From Thermoplasmata archaeon (GTDB lineage Archaea; Thermoplasmatota; Thermoplasmata; Methanomassiliicoccales; Methanomethylophilaceae), in NCBI GenBank assembly GCA_015063165.1, contig SUSZ01000009.1, positions 1 to 63,155 of the forward strand: a DNA stretch of 63,155 nt. The letters run 5' to 3'. Both the position numbers and the translations under genes were made by a program. This document shows positions 8,446 to 18,380 of the stretch, one piece after another; positions within the stretch are counted from its first letter, which is position 1; each line of letters starts with the position of its first letter. The notes below the pieces were generated by a model. It worked only from the letters and a program-made list of their open reading frames with translations, searched no databases and was not told the origin of the DNA.

Positions 8446-9705
8446 ATGTCTGGCGATGACGAATCTGTAGGGGAGATCATAGCTTCGCTCGCCGCAGACA
8501 TGCTATGCCTGGACATGCGCTTCCTGGCATCCGTGGTGCTGTCTCTGGACATCGTGGTCGATCCAGGAGACGGCGACCCGTCGTGCGACGGCGAGACGAT
8601 GAGATTCCATGAGGAGAAGATATCCTCCGACTACTCGTCATGCCACAACTTGCCCACCAGACAGCTGGCCCACTGCGCCCTTCACCTTATGCTGGGACAC
8701 TGCGGCGCCCCTGTCTCCGACTCCCGGTCCCTGGCCGAGGACATGGTGGTGGAATACGTCCTGGACTCCATAGACACTCCCCACACGTCGATTCCCGGAA
8801 GAGACGACAGGATGTACGCCTGCGAGAGGATCTTCAAGCTGGCGGGCTCTCCGATACCCAAGCTGATGGAGGAACATGTCGTCACGATGGCCGACTGGAA
8901 ACGCACCACGCACGAGAGCATGTTCAGAAGGGACGACCACCGTGTCCGCGCCCCGGAGGACCTGGGGAAATGGTCGGAGATGGCCCAGCAGGCCATGACT
9001 GAGATGGAAGGGTTCATCAGGAAGAGCGGAGACGGCTCAGAGGCCCTCCTGTCCGTCCTGAGGATAAGGAACAGGAGGAGGTACGACTACCGCACGTTCC
9101 TGAGGAAGTTCATGTCCCGCAGAGGCTCCATAAAAGAGAATCCGGACGAGTTCGATCCGATATACTACTCCTACGGCCTGGCCACCTACGGGAACATCCC
9201 GCTGGTGGATTCGCTGGAATCGTCGGAGCACCCGATGCTGGACGAGTTCGTCATAGCCATAGATACGTCCGGTTCCACTATGCAGGGGCTGGTCATAAGA
9301 TTCCTGGAAGAGGCATTCTCGGCTCTGTACCAGTCCGGAAGCGGGGAGAGGGGCAACATCCATGTCATCCAGTGCGACGAGTTCGTGCGCAGGGACGATG
9401 TAGTTCGTTCCGAAGCGGACATGAACAGGCTCACAAACGATTTCAAGCTCGAAGGAGGCGGAGGAACGGATTTCCGTCCGGTGTTCTACTACGTGGACGA
9501 CCTCGTCAACAAAGGAGACCTCCGCAACCTGAAAGGACTGATGTATTTCACAGATGGAATAGGAGAATACCCTGAGAAGCGTCCGAAATACGACACCGTG
9601 TTCGTGTTCTGTGACGACCGCTGCAGGGAACGCGAGATCCCTCCTTGGGCCATGAGGCTCGACATCGAGACCAAGGATCTCAGAGAGGAAGAGGCACGAT
9701 TATGA
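8446..9705 (+). CDS. VWA-like / DUF2201-type metallopeptidase-like protein
   Basis: 419 residues. The N-terminal half carries HCALHLMLGH near 75 (H-x3-H-x4-H), typical of the putative metallopeptidase domain of DUF2201 proteins. The C-terminal half is a von Willebrand A-like domain with the metal-site motif DTSGST near 270 and GGGGTDFRP near 340. Such proteins pair with MoxR ATPases, and here the MoxR gene overlaps this stop by four bases (ATGA). A chaperone-like or regulatory complex is inferred. Start ATG 8446; the frame is open further upstream into dapB but without coding character. Confidence 0.8.
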   Translation: MSGDDESVGEIIASLAADMLCLDMRFLASVVLSLDIVVDPGDGDPSCDGETMRFHEEKISSDYSSCHNLPTRQLAHCALHLMLGHCGAPVSDSRSLAEDMVVEYVLDSIDTPHTSIPGRDDRMYACERIFKLAGSPIPKLMEEHVVTMADWKRTTHESMFRRDDHRVRAPEDLGKWSEMAQQAMTEMEGFIRKSGDGSEALLSVLRIRNRRRYDYRTFLRKFMSRRGSIKENPDEFDPIYYSYGLATYGNIPLVDSLESSEHPMLDEFVIAIDTSGSTMQGLVIRFLEEAFSALYQSGSGERGNIHVIQCDEFVRRDDVVRSEADMNRLTNDFKLEGGGGTDFRPVFYYVDDLVNKGDLRNLKGLMYFTDGIGEYPEKRPKYDTVFVFCDDRCREREIPPWAMRLDIETKDLREEEARL

Positions 9706-11099
9706 ACATACAGGAAGCGAAAGACTGCGTGAGGGACGCTGTTTCATCGTACCTCAGCAAAGACCGCAGCGGAAGATATGTCATACCCAGGGAGAAGCAG
9801 AGGCCGTTGGTCATCATGGGCCCTCCCGGGCTCGGAAAGACAGCGATCATGTCGCAGGTGGCTTCCGAGCTAAGCATAGGGTACGTCGGATACGCTATGA
9901 CACACCACACCCGCCAATCGGCTATCGGGCTGCCTATGATAGAGAAGGCGAGCTTCGGCGGAACGGAGATGTCGGTAACCCGCTACACCATGAGCGAGAT
10001 CGTCGCATCGGTGTACGACGAGATGGAAAGGAGCGGCAAAAAGGAAGGAATCCTCTTCGTCGACGAGATAAACTGCGTGTCCGAGACCCTGTCGGCCGCC
10101 ATGCTCGACCTGCTGCAGAACAAGAAGCTCGGACCGCACAGGATCCCCGACGGATGGGTGCTGGTCGCAGCCGGGAACCCTCCGGAGTACAACTCCTCCG
10201 CCAGGGAGTTCGATGTTGCAACCTCGGACAGGATAAGGCTGATAGAGGTGGAGCCGGACACCGACGTGTGGCTAAGATACGCCGCCAGCGCCGGAGTCCA
10301 CGACGCCGTCAGATACTATCTTACGATCAAGCCGGGAAGGCTCATGTCCATGGAGAACACGCCGGAAGGCCCCAGGTTCGCCACCCCGCGTTCCTGGGAG
10401 GACCTGTCCACGGTGATGAAGGAGCATGACAACCTTGGCCTCCCCACGGACCTACCGCTGATTTCCCAGTACATCAGGGACCCAGACATAGCCGCGGAGT
10501 TCAAGAGATACCTGGACTTCCACAAGAAGTACCGCGAGGAGCACGATGTGGCATCCATACTCGACGGAAGAGCCGAAGGGAAGTCCATGGACACAGCTGA
10601 CGCCGAGGAGAAGCTGTCCGTCATGTCCGTGATCGTCGGAAGTCTCAACACCGAGGCGGAGGAAGGGCTTCTCCTCGAGGAGATATCCGAGGCCCTATCG
10701 AAAGTCGACTTGAACGATATCGACGGTTCCGTGTCGTCCATCTGCGAGTCCCTGTCGTCCGATTCCCAGGACGGAAATCTGTCAAAAACCGCCTCGTTCT
10801 GCCTGAACTCTCTCAGGAGCTTGGGCAGGACCCGCGAGGAGGCTGAAGCGGCAGTGAAGGATGCCAAGGCGAGAAGCCGCTCCCATCAGGAGACGTTCGA
10901 CGTCCACGTGGACAACGCCATGAGGTTCGTGGAAACGTCCGGAAGCCACGGGGCCGTTCCTCTGCTATCGAGCCTCATCGGCTGCTACTCCGTCGTCATG
11001 TACTCCAAGCCCGATGGGCCGCTGTACAGATACAACAACGAGCTCCTGTCGGAAGGACGCGACATAAGGCTCGGAAAGACCATGGGGGCATCGCCATGA
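9702..11099 (+). CDS. MoxR-family AAA+ ATPase
   Basis: 465 residues. Walker A GPPGLGKT at 40-47, Walker B ILFVDEIN near 113 and sensor-like VAAGNPPEYNSSAREFD near 148 are clear MoxR features. The C-terminal 230 residues are alpha-helical and unassigned. It is coupled to the VWA gene upstream (ATGA overlap) and to the LRR/ankyrin-like gene downstream (stop 11097-11099, start 11096). A MoxR-VWA remodelling pair with a third, protein-binding subunit is the likely arrangement. Confidence 0.88.
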   Translation: MNIQEAKDCVRDAVSSYLSKDRSGRYVIPREKQRPLVIMGPPGLGKTAIMSQVASELSIGYVGYAMTHHTRQSAIGLPMIEKASFGGTEMSVTRYTMSEIVASVYDEMERSGKKEGILFVDEINCVSETLSAAMLDLLQNKKLGPHRIPDGWVLVAAGNPPEYNSSAREFDVATSDRIRLIEVEPDTDVWLRYAASAGVHDAVRYYLTIKPGRLMSMENTPEGPRFATPRSWEDLSTVMKEHDNLGLPTDLPLISQYIRDPDIAAEFKRYLDFHKKYREEHDVASILDGRAEGKSMDTADAEEKLSVMSVIVGSLNTEAEEGLLLEEISEALSKVDLNDIDGSVSSICESLSSDSQDGNLSKTASFCLNSLRSLGRTREEAEAAVKDAKARSRSHQETFDVHVDNAMRFVETSGSHGAVPLLSSLIGCYSVVMYSKPDGPLYRYNNELLSEGRDIRLGKTMGASP

Positions 11100-11791
11100 T
11101 GCAGAGAATCGAGCACGAGGCCGTCGATAATGGCGTAAGAATCACGTCTATACTGTCCACGGACAAGGTCATCAACATACCCGAAAGCGTCAACGGCAAG
11201 CCTGTGACATCTCTGGGGCCCCGCCTGCTGTACAGGTCGCAGGGAGTCCAGGGGAGGACCCTCAGGATACCTTCGTCCGTCGTGGATATCGACAGCGACG
11301 TATTCGAGGGGGCGACAGGCCTCATAGCCATCGAGTACGGAAACAGCGTAGAGCTGTTCTCCTCTTTCGAGATAGTGTCGTCTGACGACTGCAACGTCAC
11401 ATTCGGAGACGGATTCTCCTTCGACTTCAAAAGAGGCGTTCCCATAGGCTTCCCAGCATTCGACAAGGTCATGATGGGCTTCGCGTCGGGCCTCACGCTG
11501 GAGACCGCCGTGATGAGGCTGTCGAACCCTGTAGGCCTCACGGACGAGAGCAGGGAGGGTTACGAGCGCTTCGTATCGGACAGGATCATGCCAAGGGCCG
11601 AACGTGCGGTCGCGTCCGGGGACACGGGTGCGATCAAGGAACTCCTCTCCACAGGAATGGTCAGCGACGAGGACCTCAGGCGCCTTCTTCATAGGTCGGC
11701 CCGCTCGGGAAAGGTCTCGGTCACGAGCATGCTGATGTCGGAGATATCATCCCGTTACAGCAAAAACAATATGTTAGACTGTCCTAAATAA
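11096..11791 (+). CDS. LRR (BspA-like) plus ankyrin-like protein
   Basis: 231 residues, no signal peptide. Residues 15-80 have a BspA-like leucine-rich pattern (VINIPESVNGKPVTSLGPRL... LRIPSSVVDIDSDVF). The last 60 look ankyrin-like (AVASGDTGAIKELLSTGM..LRRLLHRSARSGKVSVTSML). Both are protein-interaction modules. Third gene of the VWA/MoxR operon, so it may be the client adaptor. The start overlaps the MoxR stop; an ATG at 11099 is equally possible. Confidence 0.6.
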   Translation: MMQRIEHEAVDNGVRITSILSTDKVINIPESVNGKPVTSLGPRLLYRSQGVQGRTLRIPSSVVDIDSDVFEGATGLIAIEYGNSVELFSSFEIVSSDDCNVTFGDGFSFDFKRGVPIGFPAFDKVMMGFASGLTLETAVMRLSNPVGLTDESREGYERFVSDRIMPRAERAVASGDTGAIKELLSTGMVSDEDLRRLLHRSARSGKVSVTSMLMSEISSRYSKNNMLDCPK

Positions 11792-11868
11792 ATTTAGGAT
11801 AACCAAAATAATAATAAACGGGACAGTCGTTCATCGTCTTCAAGCCGCACTGCGGCGCAGTGATAGAC

Positions 11869-12279
11869 ATGACAACAGCGATTGTATTCAGCTCGCAGAC
11901 CGGAAACACGGAAATGATGGCAGAACAGATCAAAGCGGGAGCGGAAGCTGCAGGAAAAGAGGTCCTGTATTGCGACCTCAGCGAGGGCGTCGACGAGAGC
12001 GCCGTCCTCGCCGCCGACCTGATCATCCTCGGATCTCCCGCCATGGGGGACGAGATCCTCGACGACCCCATGGAGGACTTCTACTCCAGCATCGAAGGGA
12101 AGCTCTCCGGAAAGAAGGTAGCCATCTTCGGCTCCTACGACTGGGGAGACGGCCAGTGGCTCAGGGACTGGGCCGACAGGATAAACGCTGCAGGAGCCAC
12201 CGTGGTCAACGGAGAGGGCCTCAAGAACCACCTCGACGAGATCGAGGATTCCGCCTGCCAGGCTCTCGGCGCGCTCTGA
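11869..12279 (+). CDS. flavodoxin
   Basis: 136 residues, a complete short-chain flavodoxin. The FMN phosphate loop SSQTGNTEMMAEQI is near residue 8. SPAMGDEIL near 55 and FGSYDWGDGQW near 86 match the flavin-contacting loops. An electron carrier in the cytoplasm; the partner cannot be told from context. A GTG at 11860 is an alternative start three codons upstream. Convergent with the next minus-strand gene. Confidence 0.88.
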   Translation: MTTAIVFSSQTGNTEMMAEQIKAGAEAAGKEVLYCDLSEGVDESAVLAADLIILGSPAMGDEILDDPMEDFYSSIEGKLSGKKVAIFGSYDWGDGQWLRDWADRINAAGATVVNGEGLKNHLDEIEDSACQALGAL

Positions 12280-12343
12280 ACCAGCTCCTGGAATCGATAA
12301 ACCCCTTACCTTTCTCCTGTCATTCCAACCTTGAATGAAAGAT

Positions 12344-14677
12344 TCACTCACCTTTGGGCTTGAGAATCTCCGATTTGCAGACGACCGTGGCTCCTGGAGG
12401 AACATCCCTCGCCACGTTCGCGCCAGCGGCTATGACCGCACCCTCGCCAATGGTGACAGCCCCGATTATATTGGCACCAGCGCCGATGAACACATGATCG
12501 GATATGACAGGAGCGCCTTTGAACTCGTGTCCAGGCATCTTGTTGGAACCTATCGTCACGTTCTGGTAGATGGTGCACGACATGCCGATGACCGCACGGT
12601 CCGAGATGAATATGTTCATGAGCCCATGGGGGAAGAACGGCTTCCCTTTGAACCTGGAATAGATGCCTATCCAGCTGCCGTGCGACTCCAGTATCTTGTA
12701 GTACCTGTTCACGTACGGGCGCGGATATCTAAGCCTCTGTATCTCCCTGCGCATCTCGAAGATGTAGTCCGTGAAGTAATGGATCCTGTCTCCGTTCTCC
12801 AAGGACCGATTCATGTAGTCTATCGATACGTCTACATCTGGATCCACGCCGATTCCTCTGAGGTACATTACAGCCAGGAGATACTCGGCATACGGGTCCT
12901 GCGTCTCGTTGAAGTAGCTGCTGCATTCGATGAACGCCTCCTTCCTGTCGGCTTTGCCCCCGTTCTCCATCAGAGACTTTATCAAAGTCACCCGGGAAGC
13001 GTCGTTACCCTTGCTGGCAGCCAGGCGGAAGCATCTTTTCGCTTCGGGTATGTCCCTGGCTGTACCCTTGCCTTCGATGTACATCTGACCAAGAAGCTCC
13101 ATCGCACGGGCTTCTCCAGCATCCGAAAGAAGGGAGCAGATCCTGAAGGCTTCTGCTCTCTCCTCGTCCGTGCCGTCCTTCAGCACGTTGGATGCCAGCT
13201 GTACGCCGGCCTCGGTATTGCCTTCGGATGCGGCTTTGCGCAGCCATGACTTGGCCTCCGTTACGTTCTTGGGAACGGCTGTTCCCTCCAGGTACATGTT
13301 CCCCAGCGCCAGCATAGCCTCCGGGTTCCCTTCGGCCGCCATGTCGCTACATATGGTGAAAGCCCTCTTCCTTTCCGCAGCGGATCCGCTCTTCTTCAGG
13401 ATCTCAGCCAGCATGAGGCGGCCCTTCTGCGTGCCGCTCTCTTCGAGTATCTCCAATCCTTCAGAACGCTCGTTCGGGTCGGAGCTCGTGACCATGTATC
13501 TGGCGTAATGAAGGGCCGCCCTTTCGGATTCTCCGACATACCTCTCCAAGATCGACTTTCTTTCCGAGACGGGAATGCCAACACGGTCGATGGCCCCATC
13601 TATCTTGGATGCCGCTGAGAACGCCTCGCGATACCCTTCGTCATCCGTCCGGCTCATCGAGCCTTTGATGTCCTCCAGAAGATCGTTCTCGTCCGATTCC
13701 AGAAGGCTCAGGAGCCTGGACGTGCGCTCTTCCTTGTACGACTCCACATCGAAGGTTCCGCTGAATCCGTCCAACGCTCCGAATGCATCCGCCGCCCACA
13801 GCGTCTCCAGACAACTCCGACAGACTCCGCAATTCCTGCCCTTGCCTTCGGAGCAAGCGTACAGGCAACCGGTCGTCAAGGCCGAAGACTTCATATCCCC
13901 GAACTTCTGCAGCCTGCTCCTGCCTACGCCTTCGGGCAGCAGACGGATCGAGCGTCCCGAGAGGTATGACAGCAGCTTCTCACGGAGGCTATAGTCTTCG
14001 AACATGCTCCTCTCAGGATGCATGGAAACGAAGAAGACGGACCATAGCCCTCCCAAGAGGAAAGCTCCGGACAGGTCCCGGAAAAGGTCCGTGTCGGTTC
14101 CGGCGATGCTGCCGAGATTGGTGACGACGTCTATGACGGTCAGCCCGCCGAACGCCGATGGGTTCGCGGGATAGCCCGAGGGTTGACAATCGATTTCAGA
14201 ACCGCTGGAATACCTTACCAGATGGGTGAGACCGAAAGTATGGTCGTCCTTGTAGCGCCAGACAGAATGCAGATGATCGATATCGGAATCGAGGACCGCG
14301 CCTACGCCGTCAGGGATGCTGGAACGCCTGGGCTCTGGCTTCGTTTCCGCCCTGATGCAGAAATCGCACCTGTATTTCTTCGACATCAAAGGCAAGACAT
14401 ACTCGGAGATGTTGTGCATGAGACCAGCGGAGATCGGCATCTCCGATTGGATGTTGCAGCCGTTCCTGGCGCAGAACCCCGTCATCGCTACGACCGCTGG
14501 ATCGCAACGGTCTAGGCAGCAGGATCCTTCCAGCTCGGAAGGGAACGAGAAAAAGAGGCTGCAGGCCTATTGGTCCTTCGACCCATCCGCCTTCAGAACG
14601 AGATTGTATAGCACTGCAGTCCTACAATCTTTCCTGGTGACATCTGGCTTCTGTATCGTCAGGATCTTGCTGCTCAT
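12344..14677 (-). CDS. PP-loop-like / Sel1-repeat / hexapeptide-transferase fusion with in-frame UAG
   Basis: 777 residues if the UAG at codon 37 (14569-14567) is read through; otherwise a 713-residue ORF from ATG 14485. Residues 1-320 resemble QueC/asparagine-synthase-like PP-loop proteins of capsule loci: LDRCDPAVVA, and a zinc cluster CLYACSEGKGRNCGVCRSC. The loop motif is degenerate (LDSDID where SCGxDS is expected). Next come Sel1-type repeats (e.g. AMLALGNMYLEG), then a left-handed beta-helix acetyltransferase domain (VFIGAGANIIGAVTIGEGAV). ATG 14677 follows the CapA-SGNH stop by nine bases. The sequence on both sides of the UAG is coding-like and continues the conserved N-terminus, so I take the longer form as real. 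Confidence 0.7.
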
Positions 14678-14686
14678 CTCGCCGCC

Positions 14687-16885
14687 TCACGATTTCCTCT
14701 CCGATGCATCATGCATGCATTCCAGGAACAGCCTGGAATACATCTCCGTCCCTTTCGCTGTGGGATGGATGTGGTCCACCAGCATGGGAGAATTGAGGTT
14801 GAACTCGAAATACTCCCGTATCGCAGGATATGGATCGCTGTACATCAGATTCTTAAAGATGCAATAATCCTTCAGTGCTTTGGAGTAAGCATCGTAAAGT
14901 TCGTGTTTGGTCCTCTCTGGAACCGGGCAGAAAGGATCGAATCTAGTGGAGGGCCAAGGGGTCACCAAGACGATCTGCTTCGCCTTCTTCCTGAGCACCG
15001 AGACCATCGATTCGATTGCGACGACATAGCCTTCAGGCGTCAGCGCGCCGGCTCTGGAACGATAGCGGACGTCGTTACAGCCCACAGCTATCACCGCGAC
15101 ATCGACATCGAAGCGAGCCTTCGATACCAGAGGAAGCAAGCCCTTGGACGTTATGCCACCCTTGGAGACGTTGACGACCTTGAGGTTAGGATAATTGGAC
15201 ACGATCGGCTCGTACCACGGTATCCCGCCGTTGGACGTCCCCTCCGTAACGGAGTCTCCGACGAAGCATACCGAATCCGCCTTCTCCAGCATCTCCAGGA
15301 AAAGATTTCCCTTCATTCCGGCCAGATCCAACGGTCTGACTATAGTTCTTCCATTTCCTTCCTCGGTGACCACCGGCCTGCAGGAATAATAGTCGTAAGC
15401 GGGCATGTCGATGCCGGTCATGATCCGGGTGACCATCTCGGAGGCCCTCTCGATCTGCCTCTTCTCCATGAAGCTGATCCTGCGGCAGATATCCTCCCCG
15501 TTGTAAAGGTCGGGTATGGGGACGGCGCATCCGGTTCCTTCCGAGTCGAAATGGGTTATTATCGGGACCACGGACGACGCCACGACCTTCTTGCTGGCGA
15601 TGTCTACATACGCCTCGATTATCGCGTTGGAGTCCCCGTCGAAGCTCACGATGCTGTTCATGTAGTTGCCAGGACAGAACGCCCTGAGCTTCCCTTCCTT
15701 TATCGTGACCTTTTTGACGGCGTGTGCATGGCAGTTGAACATGATGTCCGCCCCTGCATCCATGAACAGGTCCGACCACGCCTGCTCGTACTTGGATACC
15801 CTGTGGGTGAAATCCTTCCCCATATGCGATAGGACGACGACTATGTCGCATGACCCTTTGAGCTCGACGATCTCGCTCACGACATCCATGCTGACCGATT
15901 CGAACGCAGGGTCGTCTATGTTAACGATCTTGCGCGTGTACGGGGCCCATTTCCCATCGATGTTGTACGCGGCCTTGTTGAACCCGTAGGAATATGCTAT
16001 GAACCCGACCTTGACCCCTTTGATGTCCTTGATGAACTTCCTCGAGCTCTCCTCCTTGTTCCTGTAGGTGCCGACATGGTCGAGGCCCACGGCATCCAGG
16101 TTGTCCAACGTGTCCAGGAGCCCTTCCAGGCCTCTGTCGAAAGCGTGGTTGTTGCACGTGGTCACCAACCCTATGCCGGCATCCTTGATGTCCTTAAGGT
16201 ACTGCTTCGGGAAGTTCAGGGACAGAGGGGCCCTGTCGTCGAAATTGCCTTGGGTATATGTTCCCTCGTTGCTGCAAGAACCTTCCAGGACGCCTATGGA
16301 CAGGTCGCTGTCCTCGAGGTATTTCTTGGTGTATCTGAACATGTGGGAGAAATCGTACCCTCCGTCCTGCTTCCTCGCTGATTTGACCATGTTCTCCAGA
16401 AGGATCAGGTCTCCGACGAACGACAGCTTGATGCAGCCGTCCTTGACCTTCTCGGGCGAGTCTAAGACGGACCTCACGACCTTCGGGCGTGCCGGATCCT
16501 TGTTCAAAGAATCGTCGAAGGGACAAACGACCCTGTCCGAGTCTATCTTCTTGATGGCTTTGAGATAGTAGGCCTCGGACTCGGGAGGAGTCGCGGACAG
16601 AAGGACTACCGAGTCGTCGTAATATTCGGTAGGGATGAAATCCTCGTAGCCCATTATGTCAGGATTGTACTTGGACTTGCCAGTGTCCACGATCAGGGCC
16701 TCTTTGATTCCGTAGGCGGTGTTCAGTATGTTCTTCACCTGAAGTCCGTTCTCTCCGAACGGGAAGATTATGAACTTGCGATATCCGTTGTCCAGGCAGT
16801 GCCTTATCGTCTTATCGATCTTCCAATACGCCGACGCATTTGGCAACGGGTCAACGGGCTTCAGCATGCTGGTTCGTAAACACAT
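14687..16885 (-). CDS. CapA-like metallophosphatase fused to SGNH/GDSL hydrolase
   Basis: 732 residues. About 130 N-terminal residues are unassigned and nucleotide-sugar-domain-like. Residues 150-450 are a PGA_cap/CapA domain (SFVGDLILLEN, TCNNHAFDRG, VVLSHMGKDF, FNCHAHAVKK), the metallophosphatase fold linked to poly-gamma-glutamate or capsule synthesis. Residues 530-732 are an SGNH hydrolase: GDSVTEG block I, VGCNDVRYR block III, DHIHPTAKG block V. A secreted or surface ester hydrolase acting on an envelope polymer is likely, though no clear signal peptide is seen. In tandem with the acetyltransferase fusion nine bases downstream, which would add the acyl groups; that pairing is inference. 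Start may instead be ATG 16867. Confidence 0.75.
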   Translation of the reverse strand: MCLRTSMLKPVDPLPNASAYWKIDKTIRHCLDNGYRKFIIFPFGENGLQVKNILNTAYGIKEALIVDTGKSKYNPDIMGYEDFIPTEYYDDSVVLLSATPPESEAYYLKAIKKIDSDRVVCPFDDSLNKDPARPKVVRSVLDSPEKVKDGCIKLSFVGDLILLENMVKSARKQDGGYDFSHMFRYTKKYLEDSDLSIGVLEGSCSNEGTYTQGNFDDRAPLSLNFPKQYLKDIKDAGIGLVTTCNNHAFDRGLEGLLDTLDNLDAVGLDHVGTYRNKEESSRKFIKDIKGVKVGFIAYSYGFNKAAYNIDGKWAPYTRKIVNIDDPAFESVSMDVVSEIVELKGSCDIVVVLSHMGKDFTHRVSKYEQAWSDLFMDAGADIMFNCHAHAVKKVTIKEGKLRAFCPGNYMNSIVSFDGDSNAIIEAYVDIASKKVVASSVVPIITHFDSEGTGCAVPIPDLYNGEDICRRISFMEKRQIERASEMVTRIMTGIDMPAYDYYSCRPVVTEEGNGRTIVRPLDLAGMKGNLFLEMLEKADSVCFVGDSVTEGTSNGGIPWYEPIVSNYPNLKVVNVSKGGITSKGLLPLVSKARFDVDVAVIAVGCNDVRYRSRAGALTPEGYVVAIESMVSVLRKKAKQIVLVTPWPSTRFDPFCPVPERTKHELYDAYSKALKDYCIFKNLMYSDPYPAIREYFEFNLNSPMLVDHIHPTAKGTEMYSRLFLECMHDASERKS

Positions 16886-16946
16886 GCTGGTATAATATCA
16901 TCGTCAAGGCCTGATTAAGACGGATTTACCAGACAGCGAGATGACA

Positions 16947-17276
16947 TCATCCTCTCTCCAGCAGCCTTCTTACGTATTCGGTGTACATCAGGAGCTTCTC
17001 CTCTGCAGGACCTTTGAACTCTTTGTTCCACTCGCGGTCCCTCAGCGGATATTGGACAGCCTGATAGCTGATCAGCACCACACCTTTCTTGTTAGGATAG
17101 ACCATGGTGCAGAAATTGAACGTGGCAGGAAGCTCGATATACCTGCCGATATGCGGCCATCTATCGAACTCCTTCGGAAGGACGCTGACGCTCTCGTCCC
17201 AGTTGTCGCGAAGGAAGGCCAGAAGCTCGTCGAACTCCCAAATCTTGTCTGTACGAATGACCTGTCTTCCTTTCAT
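16947..17276 (-). CDS. conserved-looking small protein, unknown
   Basis: 109 residues, acidic/basic balanced, with many aromatic residues and no membrane segment or signal. I do not recognise it. Lower GC than its neighbours. It may be transcribed separately from an A/T-rich region at 17277-17330. Confidence 0.6.
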   Translation of the reverse strand: MKGRQVIRTDKIWEFDELLAFLRDNWDESVSVLPKEFDRWPHIGRYIELPATFNFCTMVYPNKKGVVLISYQAVQYPLRDREWNKEFKGPAEEKLLMYTEYVRRLLERG

Positions 17277-17652
17277 GATGATGACAAGAATTCAGAATTA
17301 ATAGAGAATGTCTTGATACAACGAAACCGTTGAAGAAACACAGTCAAAGTAGGAGAAAGGTGGACAGGGCGAGACCCACCAAGGGTCTTAGCCAGCACCT
17401 ATCGCCGTAACCTATCAAATCCGGAAAAAACCATAATTCGACTACCTCCGATAGCCACTAATTTACAATGTAATCTATTGCAAGATACAGGTTAGATTGG
17501 CGGTGAATGACGTTTCATTTTATCATCCTGTTTTGACAACTATCGTTGCTGTTTCTACAATGTAACTCGCTCTTCAAACCCATTACGAACCATCTCCTAA
17601 ACCCCTTTGAAAACCGCTTAACAAACCATTTCAGAAACAGGAGAGAAACAAC
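17277..17652. other. A/T-rich intergenic boundary of the accessory element
   Basis: No gene. It holds a hairpin AGACCC/GGGTCT with a short loop (17372-17388), two copies of ACAATGTAA (17465-17473 and 17557-17565) and an A/T-rich approach to the element's first gene. This is the abrupt composition change between the chromosomal genes and the GC-rich element. No att repeat could be matched to the other side by eye. Confidence 0.5.
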
Positions 17653-18045
17653 ATGGCAGAAACTGCACAGAATCAGAAGAGCTTAGCAAACAACATCAAG
17701 TCCCAGTTCGGGCAGGCCGCCCAGGCCGGATCGGCCGTCCCCACGGACGGCACCACCAAGACCAACATCCTCGACTTCAGGGGAGGCCAGGTCTACATCG
17801 CCCTCAAGGCCGTGACCGCGGTCGACGAGGCCACCGGCCAGACCAGGGACCTCACGCCCCAGCTGCTCTGCATGTTCGGGGGCCACTACGTGGACCTCCC
17901 GATCAACGGCAGGTGGTGGAAGGAGTTCGCCGACTTCGCCACCAGGCTCGCGGACACCTTCGAGGGCGTCTCGCTGGAGAACATCAGGACGAACGGCGAC
18001 GCGGCCAACGCCAAGCGCCTCATGTCCAAGTTCAGGTCCGCATGA
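17653..18045 (+). CDS. hypothetical protein, first gene of accessory element
   Basis: 130 residues, soluble. The N-terminal 35 residues are rich in Gln, Ala and Ser and look disordered; the rest is a compact domain (NILDFRGGQVYIALKAV...). I recognise no family. It is coupled to the next gene by an ATGA overlap at 18042-18045. Confidence 0.65.
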   Translation: MAETAQNQKSLANNIKSQFGQAAQAGSAVPTDGTTKTNILDFRGGQVYIALKAVTAVDEATGQTRDLTPQLLCMFGGHYVDLPINGRWWKEFADFATRLADTFEGVSLENIRTNGDAANAKRLMSKFRSA

Positions 18046-18326
18046 CCGAGGACAGGGAGTACGCGATCGACAGGTGGTACTTCGCCGGCCACGCCGAGGC
18101 CCGCGTGTCACGCTGCAGGGCGAGCACGCTGGAGGAGGCTACGGCCAAGGCGGAGCGCCTCGTCTCGCTGCCCGGCACCACCAGGGTCAGGATCTCCAGG
18201 CGCGGCCCGCGCGGGAGGTTCTCGGCCGTGAGGGTCTGGGCGCTCCGACGCCATGCAGGGGGCCGCATCCCCATCCCTTCCCGCGGCCCCCGGCGGCGGG
18301 GAGGCCATCCCCTCCTCCCCGCCTGA
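18042..18326 (+). CDS. small basic hypothetical protein
   Basis: 94 residues, strongly arginine-rich toward the C-terminus (ISRRGPRGRFSAVRVWALRR). Residues 1-55 look ordered. Nucleic-acid binding is possible from the charge, not shown. Start ATG overlaps the preceding stop. Confidence 0.5.
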   Translation: MTEDREYAIDRWYFAGHAEARVSRCRASTLEEATAKAERLVSLPGTTRVRISRRGPRGRFSAVRVWALRRHAGGRIPIPSRGPRRRGGHPLLPA

Positions 18327-18380
18327 ACTTCCCCCGCCCGGAGGGAGCAATTCCGGGCTCTAACCGATCAGGTGAGATAA

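Noticed and set aside
17465-17565. ACAATGTAA pair as replication iterons
   Set aside because: Only two copies in an A/T-rich region and far from rep; chance is likely.
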